Both the position numbers and the translations under genes were made by a program. Shown here one piece after another: positions 10,094 to 20,139 of a stretch of DNA of 39,737 nt. This DNA comes from a virus. The DNA is taken from positions 1 through 39,737 of the IMG/VR virus record IMGVR_UViG_3300006922_000062. One strand, 5' to 3'. The notes beneath the pieces were generated by a model that saw nothing but the letters and a program-made list of their open reading frames with translations, made no database searches and was not told the DNA's origin. The stretch's first letter is position 1, and the number at the start of each line of letters is the position of its first letter.

Positions 10094-10565
10094 TTTCTGC
10101 TATCCCTTCTACTATTTCTAACGTTTCTGAAAGTTCGATAACGCGCTTCAATTCCACTAATGTCATGTAATCGTTATAGGTTATTTCGTTTTTAATCCCA
10201 CCAAAAGTATTTGTTGCGCAGGTTTTTAACCTTGTATTTCTCGAAATGTCTAACGTGAAACTGTTACTTGACTCCCTGACAGATCTGTCTATTTCGCTTT
10301 TTCTATCTTTTATGTTCTTTATGAGCATTCGTGATTTTTGTTTGAGCTGGGTTAACTTTTCTTTTAATACTCTCGATTCTTTTTCAGTAAAAGCTCTTTC
10401 AGGATTTTCTCTAAGGCTCTTCATCATTGTTTCTAAAGCTGGATCTGACATGTCTTCTTTAGAGAGTTTTTGCTCTTCGTTCAGCTTACTACTAAAACCT
10501 TTTAGCAGCTCTTCTTTTTCGAAAAGTATCTTGTTATCAAACACGTCATCAAAAAAATCAGACAT
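10080..10565 (-). CDS. Coiled-coil protein of the structural cluster, unknown
   Basis: A 161-residue charged protein beginning MSDFFDDVFDNK. The segment around residues 60-95 (ESRVLKEKLTQLKQKSRML) reads as a long helix, probably a coiled coil. The C-terminal quarter is more compact and contains a single Cys. Its ATG shares one base with the stop of the preceding gene (10565), so it is translated by reinitiation. Function is not recognisable; it could be an assembly chaperone or minor head protein. Confidence 0.6.
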   Translation of the reverse strand: MSDFFDDVFDNKILFEKEELLKGFSSKLNEEQKLSKEDMSDPALETMMKSLRENPERAFTEKESRVLKEKLTQLKQKSRMLIKNIKDRKSEIDRSVRESSNSFTLDISRNTRLKTCATNTFGGIKNEITYNDYMTLVELKRVIELSETLEIVEGIAENGSI

Positions 10566-11002
10566 TAAATTACCCCATCGACCAACTTTTTGAAGTATTT
10601 TAAACTTAAGTTTATGTCCGTCTTGTATTGCGGATCTGTATGTCCAGGGCAGAAAACTCTAACCCATACAGGGAATAAAGATTCTGTATTGGCAACTTCG
10701 GAAGAGCCTATGTTGGCGGGTAATGTAATCTCATTATTTACTATTACATCGCCCCACTCTTTTTCTGTTGGTTGCTCAGATCCAAATTTTAATTTAACAG
10801 ACCACCCAGAAGCGCTAAATATACCACCCAACTCAAGATCTGCCATTTCTATTTTTAATCTTATGTTTTCGTAATAAAACTCAGGAAATTGATTTTTAAA
10901 GTAAAAAACAAATTCTTGTTGCCCACCTGTGAAACCATTGTGCTCTGTTACAAAAGGGCCGGTTATAGGCTGTAACTCAGAATCCAATATAATTAAACTC
11001 AT
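10565..11002 (-). CDS. Beta-rich small virion protein candidate
   Basis: A 145-residue protein with alternating hydrophobic residues and many Gly, Asn, Thr and aromatic positions (for example QQEFVFYFKNQFPEFYYENI and NINLSLKYFKK-like ends), suggesting a beta-sandwich. That is common for decoration, connector or tail-completion proteins. It overlaps the 579-residue upstream gene by 4 bases (ATGA type). No family is recognised. The assignment as a virion component rests on the fold impression and its place in the head cluster. Confidence 0.55.
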   Translation of the reverse strand: MSLIILDSELQPITGPFVTEHNGFTGGQQEFVFYFKNQFPEFYYENIRLKIEMADLELGGIFSASGWSVKLKFGSEQPTEKEWGDVIVNNEITLPANIGSSEVANTESLFPVWVRVFCPGHTDPQYKTDINLSLKYFKKLVDGVI

Positions 11003-12738
11003 ATTCTGTTTCCTCTGTGTGCATTGAAGCCACGACGATAATCACGTCTATCTGCATTGCCAGTAAAAGCTACTCCTGATAACATACCACCACCAAGAAC
11101 TAAAGCTCTATTGTTCATTGCAACATTCTTTTCTTTATTAGGGTTCAACATGTCTCTCATCTTCTTTTTGCCAAACCCTTTTAAACGTTCATCATCGTCA
11201 CTCATCTTTTGAATCGCAGTTAAGTTTTGGCGTCTAGCTTGACCCCCTGTTAATGGGTCTGTCTCTATGGCGGTTCTTGTTTTTAAATCGCCAGCGTTGT
11301 TTGAACCAGTATATAGATCATCAACAGTTTGTCCTGCGCTCTTTTTATTTGGCAATCCCAAATCTGAAACTTTTAAATCCCCTCTTCCACTATTAGCTAA
11401 TTCTTTTATTGTTGTTCCTTTTGCAGCAATTGTTCTTCTTGCACCTTCTTCTGCCATATCATCTCCAAGTATGTTTTTCATCATAGCACCTTCTATATCG
11501 CCCATAGAGCCAGCAACACCCTTAGCTATACCCTTTACACTTAATGCACCAAGACCGCCCACTGCTGCGCCTTCTGTGAAGTCACCGCCCATAGCAACGT
11601 TAGCACCACCAGCTAAACCTGCTACTGCAGCAATACCCATTACGCTTTCCATCCCAGTGCCTTCACCAGCCATACCTCTTAGAAGAGCATTGGGGCTAGC
11701 TGTAGCTCCTGCACGACTAAAACCACCGTACATGTTGCCAATCTCACTCTGGTTCTTAAGCATGGACTGCATGCCTTCTTCGCTGAGTTGCCCACCTTCA
11801 TCACCAACTCTTTTTACTTCACCTCTAAAGGCTTCAAGTCCTTTAACCCCTTCCTCATCCAATCCGCCTTTTTTTAACACCCCTGCGAATTCATCACCAC
11901 TTTTACCGAAAGCATCTTTTAGTACACTTGACTCAACGCCAAATGCTTCTGCCGTTGCTTCCGAAGAAAATACGTTCTTGTAACTTTGTTCAAAGTTTTG
12001 TCCAGCTTCTGCCGCAGCTCTCCCTGAGGTATCTCCTGCAAGGCCTCTTGTTACAGGGTTGTTGCTTACTGCATCCATTGTCGCTCCTGCTGCTTTTCTT
12101 ACAGCGTCTGGCCCTTCAGTCACAAGTCGGCCAACCAACCCTTGAACACCCGTATTTGGGTTTCCCAGCCTCTCAGCAACACTTTCGATAGAATCAATGC
12201 CACTTTTAGCAACATCACCAAGGCTATCAAGTCCGCTTTTAGCGGCTCCACCTACTCTTTCACCAACATGAGTAGCAAAACCTGCCACACTTTCAGCACC
12301 AGATTTTAAATCACTTTTAACTGCATCAAATATTATGCCGCCACCTTCATTTAACGCCCCACCTATATCAGAAACACCCTGCTTTGCAGCCCTTGCAGCG
12401 TTTACTGTAGTATCTACTGCGCCTCCAACCCTATCTCCAAGCAATAGTCTTGGTATTGTTGTCGGCTTTATATCTCTTCGATAGCTGGTAACAGCTTCGT
12501 CAGCTCGAATCTTTCTTGCAGCGTGTGTGTTTGAACTACTTATAAACTCCCTTTGTTGCGCTGCATTCATCTGTTCGAAGCCAGCATCACCACCAACATC
12601 ACTTCTTTTAGCGCTATTTGCAAAGTTTTGAACTTGCCTAGCAGTTTTTTTTCTACCACTTCCTAAAAAAGTTCTTACTGCAGCTAAATCTACAGCCTCC
12701 GTAGCCTCGCCTGCTAAAAGTCTTGGGATTATACTCAT
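10999..12738 (-). CDS. Gly/Ala-rich, membrane-active internal virion protein candidate
   Basis: A 579-residue protein dominated by Gly, Ala, Ser and Val. Repeated amphipathic segments such as SGAESVAGFATHVGERVGGA lie at residues 110-240, with a glycine-rich hydrophobic stretch (GIAAVAGLAGGANVAMGG) at about 365-390. This composition is typical of virion proteins that insert into membranes during DNA entry, but the sequence gives no direct proof. Another short run, IPRLLAGEATEAV near the N-terminus, recurs as TIPRLLLGDRVGGAV near residue 95. The C-terminal tail ends in a basic RRGFNAHRGNRI. It is adjacent to TerL and forms a pair with the similar protein at 14951-16051 on the other side of TerL. 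Confidence 0.5.
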   Translation of the reverse strand: MSIIPRLLAGEATEAVDLAAVRTFLGSGRKKTARQVQNFANSAKRSDVGGDAGFEQMNAAQQREFISSSNTHAARKIRADEAVTSYRRDIKPTTIPRLLLGDRVGGAVDTTVNAARAAKQGVSDIGGALNEGGGIIFDAVKSDLKSGAESVAGFATHVGERVGGAAKSGLDSLGDVAKSGIDSIESVAERLGNPNTGVQGLVGRLVTEGPDAVRKAAGATMDAVSNNPVTRGLAGDTSGRAAAEAGQNFEQSYKNVFSSEATAEAFGVESSVLKDAFGKSGDEFAGVLKKGGLDEEGVKGLEAFRGEVKRVGDEGGQLSEEGMQSMLKNQSEIGNMYGGFSRAGATASPNALLRGMAGEGTGMESVMGIAAVAGLAGGANVAMGGDFTEGAAVGGLGALSVKGIAKGVAGSMGDIEGAMMKNILGDDMAEEGARRTIAAKGTTIKELANSGRGDLKVSDLGLPNKKSAGQTVDDLYTGSNNAGDLKTRTAIETDPLTGGQARRQNLTAIQKMSDDDERLKGFGKKKMRDMLNPNKEKNVAMNNRALVLGGGMLSGVAFTGNADRRDYRRGFNAHRGNRI

Positions 12739-12741
12739 GTT

Positions 12742-14949
12742 TTATCTCCAGCTTCTTTTTTTACGACCAAAGCGGCCACGTTTCGGAGCGCGATGCAATT
12801 CGCTTATCGGTGTCATACCTTGCTCAGTACCTCTATAAGAGTTAATACCTTCTAGTATGGAAATAGGTTTTTCTTCTTTTATACTACGAGAACGGCTACT
12901 TTTTCCATCTTCTGGCCACAAACCTTGCGATTTGTATTTTTCTTTTATCATTCTATCTTCTTCGTCTGAACCACCACCTCTCATAATATTTAAAACATTT
13001 AAATCGCCCGAAGAGCCTTGTTTCTTTTTCGCCTCGTATAAGTCTCTAACTTGTTCACTCGGAGATCTGTAAATATTTCTTATTGTTTCCGCTTTATGAA
13101 AGCTGGGAGCGCTTATTTGCATTTGGCTACCCGAGTAGATAGACTCTTCTAACACCAAGCCGCCAAGAGCAAGCATGAAAGCGTCAAGCCTGTGGTCTCC
13201 CACTTTTTCATTTTGCTTCCCGTATACAGGCTTATTGTTTTGCTTGTTCCGTTTTTCAATAATAAAATTGAAGAACTGGTTTTTTAAAACTTCTTCTTCT
13301 ACTGGAAATTTGAACAAACCATCTTGAAGTATTCTTACTGCGTTCTCCACAAGAAAATGCTTGCCGGATTTTTTTATATCAGCATTTGTTATAGGGTCTT
13401 TTAACTTTATGTTACTGCTGAAATTAAAAGCTACCAACCTGTCAGCTATGAGTACTGTTTCTTGCTCTTTGGCAGTTTTGTTCTTTTTAGCTCGAAGTGT
13501 ATATGATTGGTATTTTATGTCTTCAATTATTGTATGCCCATATCCTTCATCTGCGTAAATGTGATCTGGTTTCCACTTGTAGTTTAGATCTACCAGCTCT
13601 CTAATCCATCTTTTAGCGCTAAACTCTGAGTGCGGCACATTAACAGCATCTAAAGCCAGCCAAATTTTACTGCCAGGAAAATACCCAATTACATAAAATT
13701 CCGTTCCTGCATTTTTATTCCAGTCGATACCAATAGCTATTGTTCTTTCACTTGCATTTCTTAACCCTAGTTTTCTCTCTAGTACTTGGGGCGAGTAAGC
13801 CTCGTCATAGGTATAATCTATACGTGCGTTATAAACCCAATCCTTTTTAAATACACCTTGTTGGTCTTCTATGAAAACAGCCATATATTCTGCCATAAAG
13901 GACTCTTGAGTAGAATCTCTTAGGATCTCTTCTTTAATCTGCTCCCAATGAGGAATAACTGAAGAGGGTAAAAAGTCTTCCCTAAAATCATCTCTAGACA
14001 AGCACCATTCATGAAACTTGCCCTTCTTGCCAATCGGAGTGGAAGTAGCTATAAGAATCGTATCAGGCGTTGTAGCTAAAATTGGATTGATGACTTTGTC
14101 CAACACCTCTTCTGGAATCATGTCCATCTCATCCAAGTAAACAATAGAAGCGGACTGACCACGCATAGTGCCACCACCACTACCATCAGATCTCATGCCT
14201 ATACCCGATACAAAACCTTGCACCACTGCACCATTTTTGAATTCCATCTTATACGTTGGGGTTTTTATGTACAGGCTATCTCCAGTGCCAGAAGAAACTT
14301 CGTTCATTAACTCTAAATTTCTTTTTAAAAGTTTTTCCATCTCTTCAAACAAGTTTGTTAATTGTGCCTGATAAGGAGTAACAATCATTATCGCAGGCCC
14401 CATATAAACTATGTTACCTTGTGAGTCTCTACCTCTATCTAGTTTTAAATTGTACGCGTAATATAAAAGTTTCAACGCTATCGCAAATGATTTTCCTGAG
14501 CGACGACCCTCTCTTACTGCCATCCTTTTGGAAGTGCATCGAATCTGCTCTTTCTGATAAGATCTCAAAAACCATTTATCATCTTTGTCCGAAAAACCAA
14601 ACATTAGCTCCACCCAAGCAGCAGGGTCTATTGATGCTTTTAGTATTTTTCGCGCTTGATCTTCAGGGATTTCAGCCTCTTTAGAAATCTCTTTTATTCT
14701 TGACGCTGCACCATCAGGTAATTTTCTTGGTATATAAGTGCATTTTATCCTGTTCGAGCCGTATTTATTTATTTGTCTTATCTGGCAGGTTACGCAGGTT
14801 TTGTGGACATCTGTTTTTAAAGAAAATTCTCTCTTGAAATAAGTCAGCAATTCTTCTGGAATTGTTGCGTCTGGATCTTGATGACTTACACCATACTCGT
14901 TTGTAACATAAAGCTCACTCTCTATTAGCTTTTTAAGTTTAGGATGCAT
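12742..14949 (-). CDS. terL: Terminase large subunit
   Basis: A 735-residue DNA-packaging motor protein with both expected domains. ATPase: Walker A REGRRSGKS at residues 146-154, Walker B IVYLDE at 269-274, and the coupling motif ATSTP at 301-305. Nuclease (RNase H-like): D409 in AIGIDWNK, D467 in IYADEGYG, and D585/D589 in GDHRLDAF. A Cys pair at C52/C55 with a further Cys at 70 in the N-terminal extension could bind a metal. The extra N-terminal 110 residues and a basic C-terminus (GRFGRKKRSWR) are longer than in a minimal terminase. It packages DNA through the portal encoded further along the same cluster. Confidence 0.95.
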   Translation of the reverse strand: MHPKLKKLIESELYVTNEYGVSHQDPDATIPEELLTYFKREFSLKTDVHKTCVTCQIRQINKYGSNRIKCTYIPRKLPDGAASRIKEISKEAEIPEDQARKILKASIDPAAWVELMFGFSDKDDKWFLRSYQKEQIRCTSKRMAVREGRRSGKSFAIALKLLYYAYNLKLDRGRDSQGNIVYMGPAIMIVTPYQAQLTNLFEEMEKLLKRNLELMNEVSSGTGDSLYIKTPTYKMEFKNGAVVQGFVSGIGMRSDGSGGGTMRGQSASIVYLDEMDMIPEEVLDKVINPILATTPDTILIATSTPIGKKGKFHEWCLSRDDFREDFLPSSVIPHWEQIKEEILRDSTQESFMAEYMAVFIEDQQGVFKKDWVYNARIDYTYDEAYSPQVLERKLGLRNASERTIAIGIDWNKNAGTEFYVIGYFPGSKIWLALDAVNVPHSEFSAKRWIRELVDLNYKWKPDHIYADEGYGHTIIEDIKYQSYTLRAKKNKTAKEQETVLIADRLVAFNFSSNIKLKDPITNADIKKSGKHFLVENAVRILQDGLFKFPVEEEVLKNQFFNFIIEKRNKQNNKPVYGKQNEKVGDHRLDAFMLALGGLVLEESIYSGSQMQISAPSFHKAETIRNIYRSPSEQVRDLYEAKKKQGSSGDLNVLNIMRGGGSDEEDRMIKEKYKSQGLWPEDGKSSRSRSIKEEKPISILEGINSYRGTEQGMTPISELHRAPKRGRFGRKKRSWR

Positions 14950-14950
14950 A

Positions 14951-16051
14951 TTACCTCCTGTGGTGAGAGAACATGTCTCTATTCATGTGTACTATTGAAG
15001 CTTCCTGACCGAAAGCAGACCTAGCGTTTGTATGCGACTTATGCATTGATTGTATAGCTCTTTGTCTCATAGTGACAGCATTTTGTGTAAAGTGTGCAGA
15101 AACATCTGAAGCAAAATTCAAACCCCTTCCTTTTTCTTCATGCTTGAAGCCTGCTTCCAAAGCCGAATAGGTTGACTTAAATAGCATTGTCCCGGCCATT
15201 ATACCTATCCCAGCAACGCCCGCTTTTAAAGGCGTGCCAAACATATAAGATCCAAGCTTTGCACCTCCAGCAGCGCCGAATATACTACCCACCATCCCTG
15301 TTACGCCTTCATTTATGTTTAGGTTATATGCCGTATTGACGAATCCGGTAGCAGTTTCCGCTGCAGCTCTACCTGCAGCCATACCGGCCATAGCACCAAC
15401 GTAACCTCCCATAATTGGCATCATCCTACCAACCATTGGAGATCCCAGCACGCTTCTTTGTGTTGACGCGCTCTTTACGTCTTTCAGAGCGTTTTCCTTT
15501 GTGTTGAAAAACGTTTCCGCTTTTTTCGAATCTGTTATGTCGTAAAGTATGTTACTTTCTCTCATGCCATGGTAGTTTGCGAAAACATCTTGAATCATGT
15601 AATCTCTTAGCCCTACTGCACCTTCTGTTGAAGCTGCATGAACAGCTCCGAAAGCTGTCATGGCTATAGGTAAACCAATTGATTTTTTCGTTAACTTTTG
15701 CAAACCTCCAGCTTTTATAGTTCCATCATTAGCTCTCGTAAATACATCCCCAACATCATCCGTAAAGTTTACCATTGCTTCTTTATTAAAAAGCCCGCCT
15801 CCAGTGGTGAAACGTGCGTTGCTCTGCCCGCCCCTAACCGTGGTTGCAAAACCAGCCTCACCGCCTGTCTTTTTTGAAAAAACGGGTCCAAAATGATTTT
15901 CAGCTGCAAACGTTTCTGCACCAGCTGAATAAAACATACCTTGCATAGCTTTAGGTCCAAGCAAGAAAGCGGCGGTTAGCGCTGGAGCAACATTGCCAAA
16001 AGTTGTTAAACTCGATTGTCTAAAAGTTTCTAAATCTCCAGTATCAAACAT
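14951..16051 (-). CDS. Glycine-rich membrane-active virion protein candidate
   Basis: A 366-residue protein with several hydrophobic, glycine/alanine-rich stretches: AFLLGPKAMQGMF near residue 30, PIMGGYVGAMAGMAAGRAAAE around 210, and a long pair near 250-295 (GSIFGAAGGAKLGSYMFG, then AGVAGIGIMAGTML). These could form membrane-inserting helices, as expected for an internal head or ejection protein; this is inference. The tail ends MFSHHRR, resembling the tail of the 1361-residue neighbour. It starts 2 bases from that gene's stop and stops 2 bases from the TerL start, so it belongs to the same operon. Confidence 0.5.
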   Translation of the reverse strand: MFDTGDLETFRQSSLTTFGNVAPALTAAFLLGPKAMQGMFYSAGAETFAAENHFGPVFSKKTGGEAGFATTVRGGQSNARFTTGGGLFNKEAMVNFTDDVGDVFTRANDGTIKAGGLQKLTKKSIGLPIAMTAFGAVHAASTEGAVGLRDYMIQDVFANYHGMRESNILYDITDSKKAETFFNTKENALKDVKSASTQRSVLGSPMVGRMMPIMGGYVGAMAGMAAGRAAAETATGFVNTAYNLNINEGVTGMVGSIFGAAGGAKLGSYMFGTPLKAGVAGIGIMAGTMLFKSTYSALEAGFKHEEKGRGLNFASDVSAHFTQNAVTMRQRAIQSMHKSHTNARSAFGQEASIVHMNRDMFSHHRR

Positions 16052-16053
16052 GA

Positions 16054-19000
16054 TTACATCCTATGGTGTGAGATTGGCGAATTAAACATATTGTGATTTG
16101 CTGCTACCTGCAAACTTTCCATCGCCACTTGCCGTTTATATTTTTGAATCTTTTTCATTTCATTAGACTCTTGGTTTTGAATCTTGTTTGCTTCATGAAC
16201 CTTTTTAGCAGAAAGAGTGTCTTTGACTAAATGGTAATTATTTTCCCTTAAAGATCTACTGTTGAGTTTAGCACCAGACCCTTTAGAACCTCTATTCTTC
16301 ACCATTCCGCCTAAATCACTTTTCATTTCGTCCATATGTGAAAGTATAGAATTAGTATTATAGCCAAAGCTTTGGAGATCTAAATCGTGCGGTAACGAAT
16401 ATTTCCTGTCTGGTTTAAAAACACTTACGCTATTTTTACTTTGACCTGCTTTAAGTTTTTCTGACACCCCTTTAATGTCGTCCATTATCTGATCAGTTAC
16501 CCCACCTGAAGATTGAGCTTGATTCATTAAGGATCTAATAGACATTAAGTTTGCATTTTTTGCAACTTTTCTAACATTTGCTAAAGTGTTAAAAGTTGTA
16601 GTTTCACCACTGGCTCTGACTATCTCTTTGTAAGCTTGGAAAAAACCTGTCTTCCACATTCCTCTTTTTGAATCTTGCGCATACTCTTGTGCGCTTTCAA
16701 AAGCTTGCTGGTTATATATCGGGGGTTTACCCTTAGATTTGTAGGGTAAGTATGCTGCCGCGCCTCTTCTTACTAACTCTAAGTTTAGATTTTTTCCATC
16801 GACGTAAATCATACCAACTTGGCGACCATATGTCGTGTCATCCGGACTCGTTACTAATCTTACATCTTTAGCTTTGTTGATCAAATCTCTTGCTATAGCT
16901 TTTGCTTTTTCCGCATACGGCTGTGCCTTTCTATCTGCATGCGCAGTCTCAGGAGCATCAATACCAGCCAAACGTATTGACATTGACTCTTGCTTTCCAG
17001 TACCCATAAAATCAGACAAAGGTGAATTTACATTTCCTTTCCTTTGAATAGATATTGTGTCTGCATCCTGTACGTTTAAATTAAAACGTTTCTTATCAAA
17101 TTTATACTCTATTAGATTCTTACCTCTCAAAGACCCGCCATATGCATCTTCTGAAAGTCTTTCAGCTCCGCTGAAAATAATGTTTTTACTTTCTTTTGAA
17201 ATACCCATTTGGCGTCTAAAAGCAGTAGAAATAAATTTTTTAAAGAAAAATCCTATATCACCTTTTTCGCTAAAGTGCCTCTGTCCAAATTTCTGCTGAA
17301 TATATCTGTGGCGCTCCCTTCTCATTTGGTGGTCTTCAAGCACTCCTTGAGTATAAGCAGGGCCTTGATATGGAGATCCAAAATCAGTCAAGGCTTTTCT
17401 CATTAACGAGCCAAGCCCCGATTCTTGCATACCTTCTATACGACCGTACTTTGCTTTTATGCTTTTGACATAAGACTCCTGGTTCCCTCCGTAAAATTGA
17501 CTTTGCGCTTCAAGAAACTTGCTTAAATCAGGGGCTATTAACTGTCCTGACTTTTCGTCTTCGTAGCTCGTCTTCGTTGACAGTGCAGCTAACCCTCCAG
17601 CAATTGCTGCGTACTTGCCTAAGTGCATTTTTGCAATTTCTCTAATGCTCTTATTTAAGTATAATGAACTCTTTCTTTTTGCTGACCGACTCACGCTTTC
17701 CGCAGCGCTGCTAACTGGAGGGAGCTTCTTGGAGCCACTACCCCCTTCCAAAGCTTTCGGCACAACCTCTGAAAGATTGCTTTGAGGTTTTGGTTTACTC
17801 AAGCCATCAGATATTGTTTCTTTATTTATATGACTTCCTAAAGCTTTTGTTGGAACTTCAATTTGCTTTTGCCTAGGCGCCTCTGACCCCATAAAACGCT
17901 GTATGTTCCTTAAAAAATCTTCGCTAAACTGCCCTCCAGACAAGCGCTCTTTAAACATCCGATGCACTTCAGGCGCAGCTTCTGATTGCTGCAAAGCAGC
18001 TTTTCTCATTCCAGGGCTATCAGCGATATCGCCTTCAGAATCTAAAAAGCGCCCGTAAGTTTTTTTTGCCTCTTCTAGTATTTCAGCTTTATCAACATTC
18101 TTATAGGTGTCTAAACCATTTAGATGGTCAAAAATTTCATCAAAACTCGTTATTCGAACCTGCTTGCTTTGCGGACCTACAGTTATCTTTTCTTTAGATG
18201 TGATATCACCAATCTTTTTAGCTTGCTCCACTACTCTAAAACCAGGTTTGGACTCTCTAATGGTTACTGCACCTCTATCTATTCTCTCCAGCATGCTTTT
18301 TCCTACACGCTGCCTAAAGCCTATCTCGTCCAAACCTTTAGAAACTGTTCCGTCTACTAACCTTGCTTCTTGATTGTAATAGTTGCTTAAATGACCATAA
18401 GTCATGAATCTGAAATAAGCCCCTTTGCCAGCTTTAGCTTGAGCAAGGAGTTCTTGTCCCTCACGTCCTCCTATGTCGACTAGACGTTTTGCCTCCAGTT
18501 GATCTAAACTTTCTTTGAGTACTTTGTCCTCTGTTATGGCTACGTCACCTAAAGCCATATGTGATTCAGCTTCACGCATAGCTTTAACTGCATCGTCAAT
18601 CGATGCAATCTCTCCAGAGTCTTCAGCTAATCTTAATTGCTCTGTAAATCCAAAAAGACGGCCCTGAACTTCCATTGATAATGAGGTCGGCCCTTTTTGA
18701 TCTATTATGCCTTCGTTTATCAATTGCGATTGTTGAGCCTTTACCATATCTATAATATCTCTGACATCGCCCTCTTGAGTGTGTTCTAGTAAGGCTTTAT
18801 ACATTCCTGAAAAATCGCCACTCTTTAAAGCTAAGGATCTTTGCTTATTGTATTCAACTCCAGTCGTGTAAAAGGGATCTCCTGAAGTAGAAGATACTCC
18901 CTCAATAACACCATAGAATGGGTTTTGCGTCAGTAAATTTTTATTTTCTGCTAGATTTAAAGCAGATAGTTCACTTTGGTATCTTCCATACTGAAAGCCT

Positions 19001-20139
19001 TCAAAGAATTGCTTCCTGTCTAAGGGTACCAGACCTTGAGACGCCCTATGATCTTTTAATGCTTCGAAAGATCTTTCTGCGCCAGCATCTATTTGTGCAC
19101 CGAACTGCTTGGCTTCAAAAGATGCATTTGCAATCCATGTTATTTTGCCTTTTATTGCATTCGCTAAATCCTTAGTCATCAAGTCTTCAATAGAGTCAGT
19201 GCTTTTGAAAACTAAACCACCCTTGAACTTTTCAGAAAGTTCACCCCTAGAACGACCTGTGGTTTCATGTATGAAATCTATCAGATCGTCGCTCGTAGCT
19301 TTGCCCGTTGATATCGCGTCAAACATCTTCCTTTTAGTTACAGTTTCTGGACTTAACGCTTTTCCTGCTTCATCTACCCCTATGCCGGCTTTAATTAATT
19401 TGTCTTCATCAGCTAATAAGAGCGCTTGAAACCTATCCGTCTCTATTAAATAATCTTGAATCGAAGATTTTAAAGCGACGTCTGTCTCGACTAAAGGCTT
19501 TACTTCTTCAGCTAGCTGAAAAACGCTAATTTCATTTTTGGCAAATTTATCTCTAATTTCAGCTAGCTCCGTGCTCAAGCTACCAGGCTCTTCTCCAATC
19601 TTCAACATGTCGACTAGAGTAGATATAAACTTACCTTCTCTGTGACTTCTTACGTCTTGCTTTTTTCCTACTAATCTTCTTGGACCTCTTCTCGAAAGCG
19701 CTTCCTCCCCACCTGCTTTGTCTTGTGTTATCAACTCAGGCTTAGGGCTAAACATATACCCCTTTTGCTCTGCAGGGTTGTATACAGCGACCTGGTGGAT
19801 TATGTCACCACCTTTAAGACCTGTAGTTTCGATGTCCATTAAAATTGATTTTTTTAATATTTCATCTTTAGAAAGTTTTGTAGCAGGGCCTATTTTTTTT
19901 ACATCATATTTTACTTCTCCAGAGCTCGTAACTCCAGTCGCTTCAGTAGCAGCAACAGAAATTATTTTGGCGTTTTTACCATAAGCAGCTTTCACTTTTT
20001 GAAGTATGTCGGCTTCTACTTGTTTCGGTTTTAAAGGAAACCCATATTCTTGTTTTACGCCGTCTACTTCTAACTCAACAAATATTATTTGGGTTGCATC
20101 TGTCGTATTAATATAGCTGTAATACTTATTCTTAATCAT
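16054..20139 (-). CDS. Fusion of DnaQ-like exonuclease and staphylococcal-nuclease (SNase) domains
   Basis: A 1361-residue protein. At residues 98-121 the sequence SILMDIETTGL carries the Exo I signature (D102, E104) of DEDD 3'-5' exonucleases, and WIANASFEAKQFG at about 335-347 matches the Exo II region, with Glu where Asp is usual. I could not place Exo III with certainty. Near residues 1015-1165 there is a complete SNase domain: VQDADTI, then RLAGIDAPE (Arg and Glu of the active site), then YGRQVG (second Arg), then LVRRGAAAY. The segment between (about 370-1000) is long, charged and unassigned. The tail SPISHHRM resembles the neighbouring protein. Its place in the head cluster, upstream of TerL, suggests DNA processing at packaging or nucleases carried in the virion; the role is inferred. 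Confidence 0.75.
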   Translation of the reverse strand: MIKNKYYSYINTTDATQIIFVELEVDGVKQEYGFPLKPKQVEADILQKVKAAYGKNAKIISVAATEATGVTSSGEVKYDVKKIGPATKLSKDEILKKSILMDIETTGLKGGDIIHQVAVYNPAEQKGYMFSPKPELITQDKAGGEEALSRRGPRRLVGKKQDVRSHREGKFISTLVDMLKIGEEPGSLSTELAEIRDKFAKNEISVFQLAEEVKPLVETDVALKSSIQDYLIETDRFQALLLADEDKLIKAGIGVDEAGKALSPETVTKRKMFDAISTGKATSDDLIDFIHETTGRSRGELSEKFKGGLVFKSTDSIEDLMTKDLANAIKGKITWIANASFEAKQFGAQIDAGAERSFEALKDHRASQGLVPLDRKQFFEGFQYGRYQSELSALNLAENKNLLTQNPFYGVIEGVSSTSGDPFYTTGVEYNKQRSLALKSGDFSGMYKALLEHTQEGDVRDIIDMVKAQQSQLINEGIIDQKGPTSLSMEVQGRLFGFTEQLRLAEDSGEIASIDDAVKAMREAESHMALGDVAITEDKVLKESLDQLEAKRLVDIGGREGQELLAQAKAGKGAYFRFMTYGHLSNYYNQEARLVDGTVSKGLDEIGFRQRVGKSMLERIDRGAVTIRESKPGFRVVEQAKKIGDITSKEKITVGPQSKQVRITSFDEIFDHLNGLDTYKNVDKAEILEEAKKTYGRFLDSEGDIADSPGMRKAALQQSEAAPEVHRMFKERLSGGQFSEDFLRNIQRFMGSEAPRQKQIEVPTKALGSHINKETISDGLSKPKPQSNLSEVVPKALEGGSGSKKLPPVSSAAESVSRSAKRKSSLYLNKSIREIAKMHLGKYAAIAGGLAALSTKTSYEDEKSGQLIAPDLSKFLEAQSQFYGGNQESYVKSIKAKYGRIEGMQESGLGSLMRKALTDFGSPYQGPAYTQGVLEDHQMRRERHRYIQQKFGQRHFSEKGDIGFFFKKFISTAFRRQMGISKESKNIIFSGAERLSEDAYGGSLRGKNLIEYKFDKKRFNLNVQDADTISIQRKGNVNSPLSDFMGTGKQESMSIRLAGIDAPETAHADRKAQPYAEKAKAIARDLINKAKDVRLVTSPDDTTYGRQVGMIYVDGKNLNLELVRRGAAAYLPYKSKGKPPIYNQQAFESAQEYAQDSKRGMWKTGFFQAYKEIVRASGETTTFNTLANVRKVAKNANLMSIRSLMNQAQSSGGVTDQIMDDIKGVSEKLKAGQSKNSVSVFKPDRKYSLPHDLDLQSFGYNTNSILSHMDEMKSDLGGMVKNRGSKGSGAKLNSRSLRENNYHLVKDTLSAKKVHEANKIQNQESNEMKKIQKYKRQVAMESLQVAANHNMFNSPISHHRM

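Noticed and set aside
11267-11983. 238-codon open frame on the plus strand
   Set aside because: It is the antisense of the Gly/Ala-rich minus-strand gene; Pro/Ser/Leu-rich shadow composition and no ribosome binding site or neighbours.
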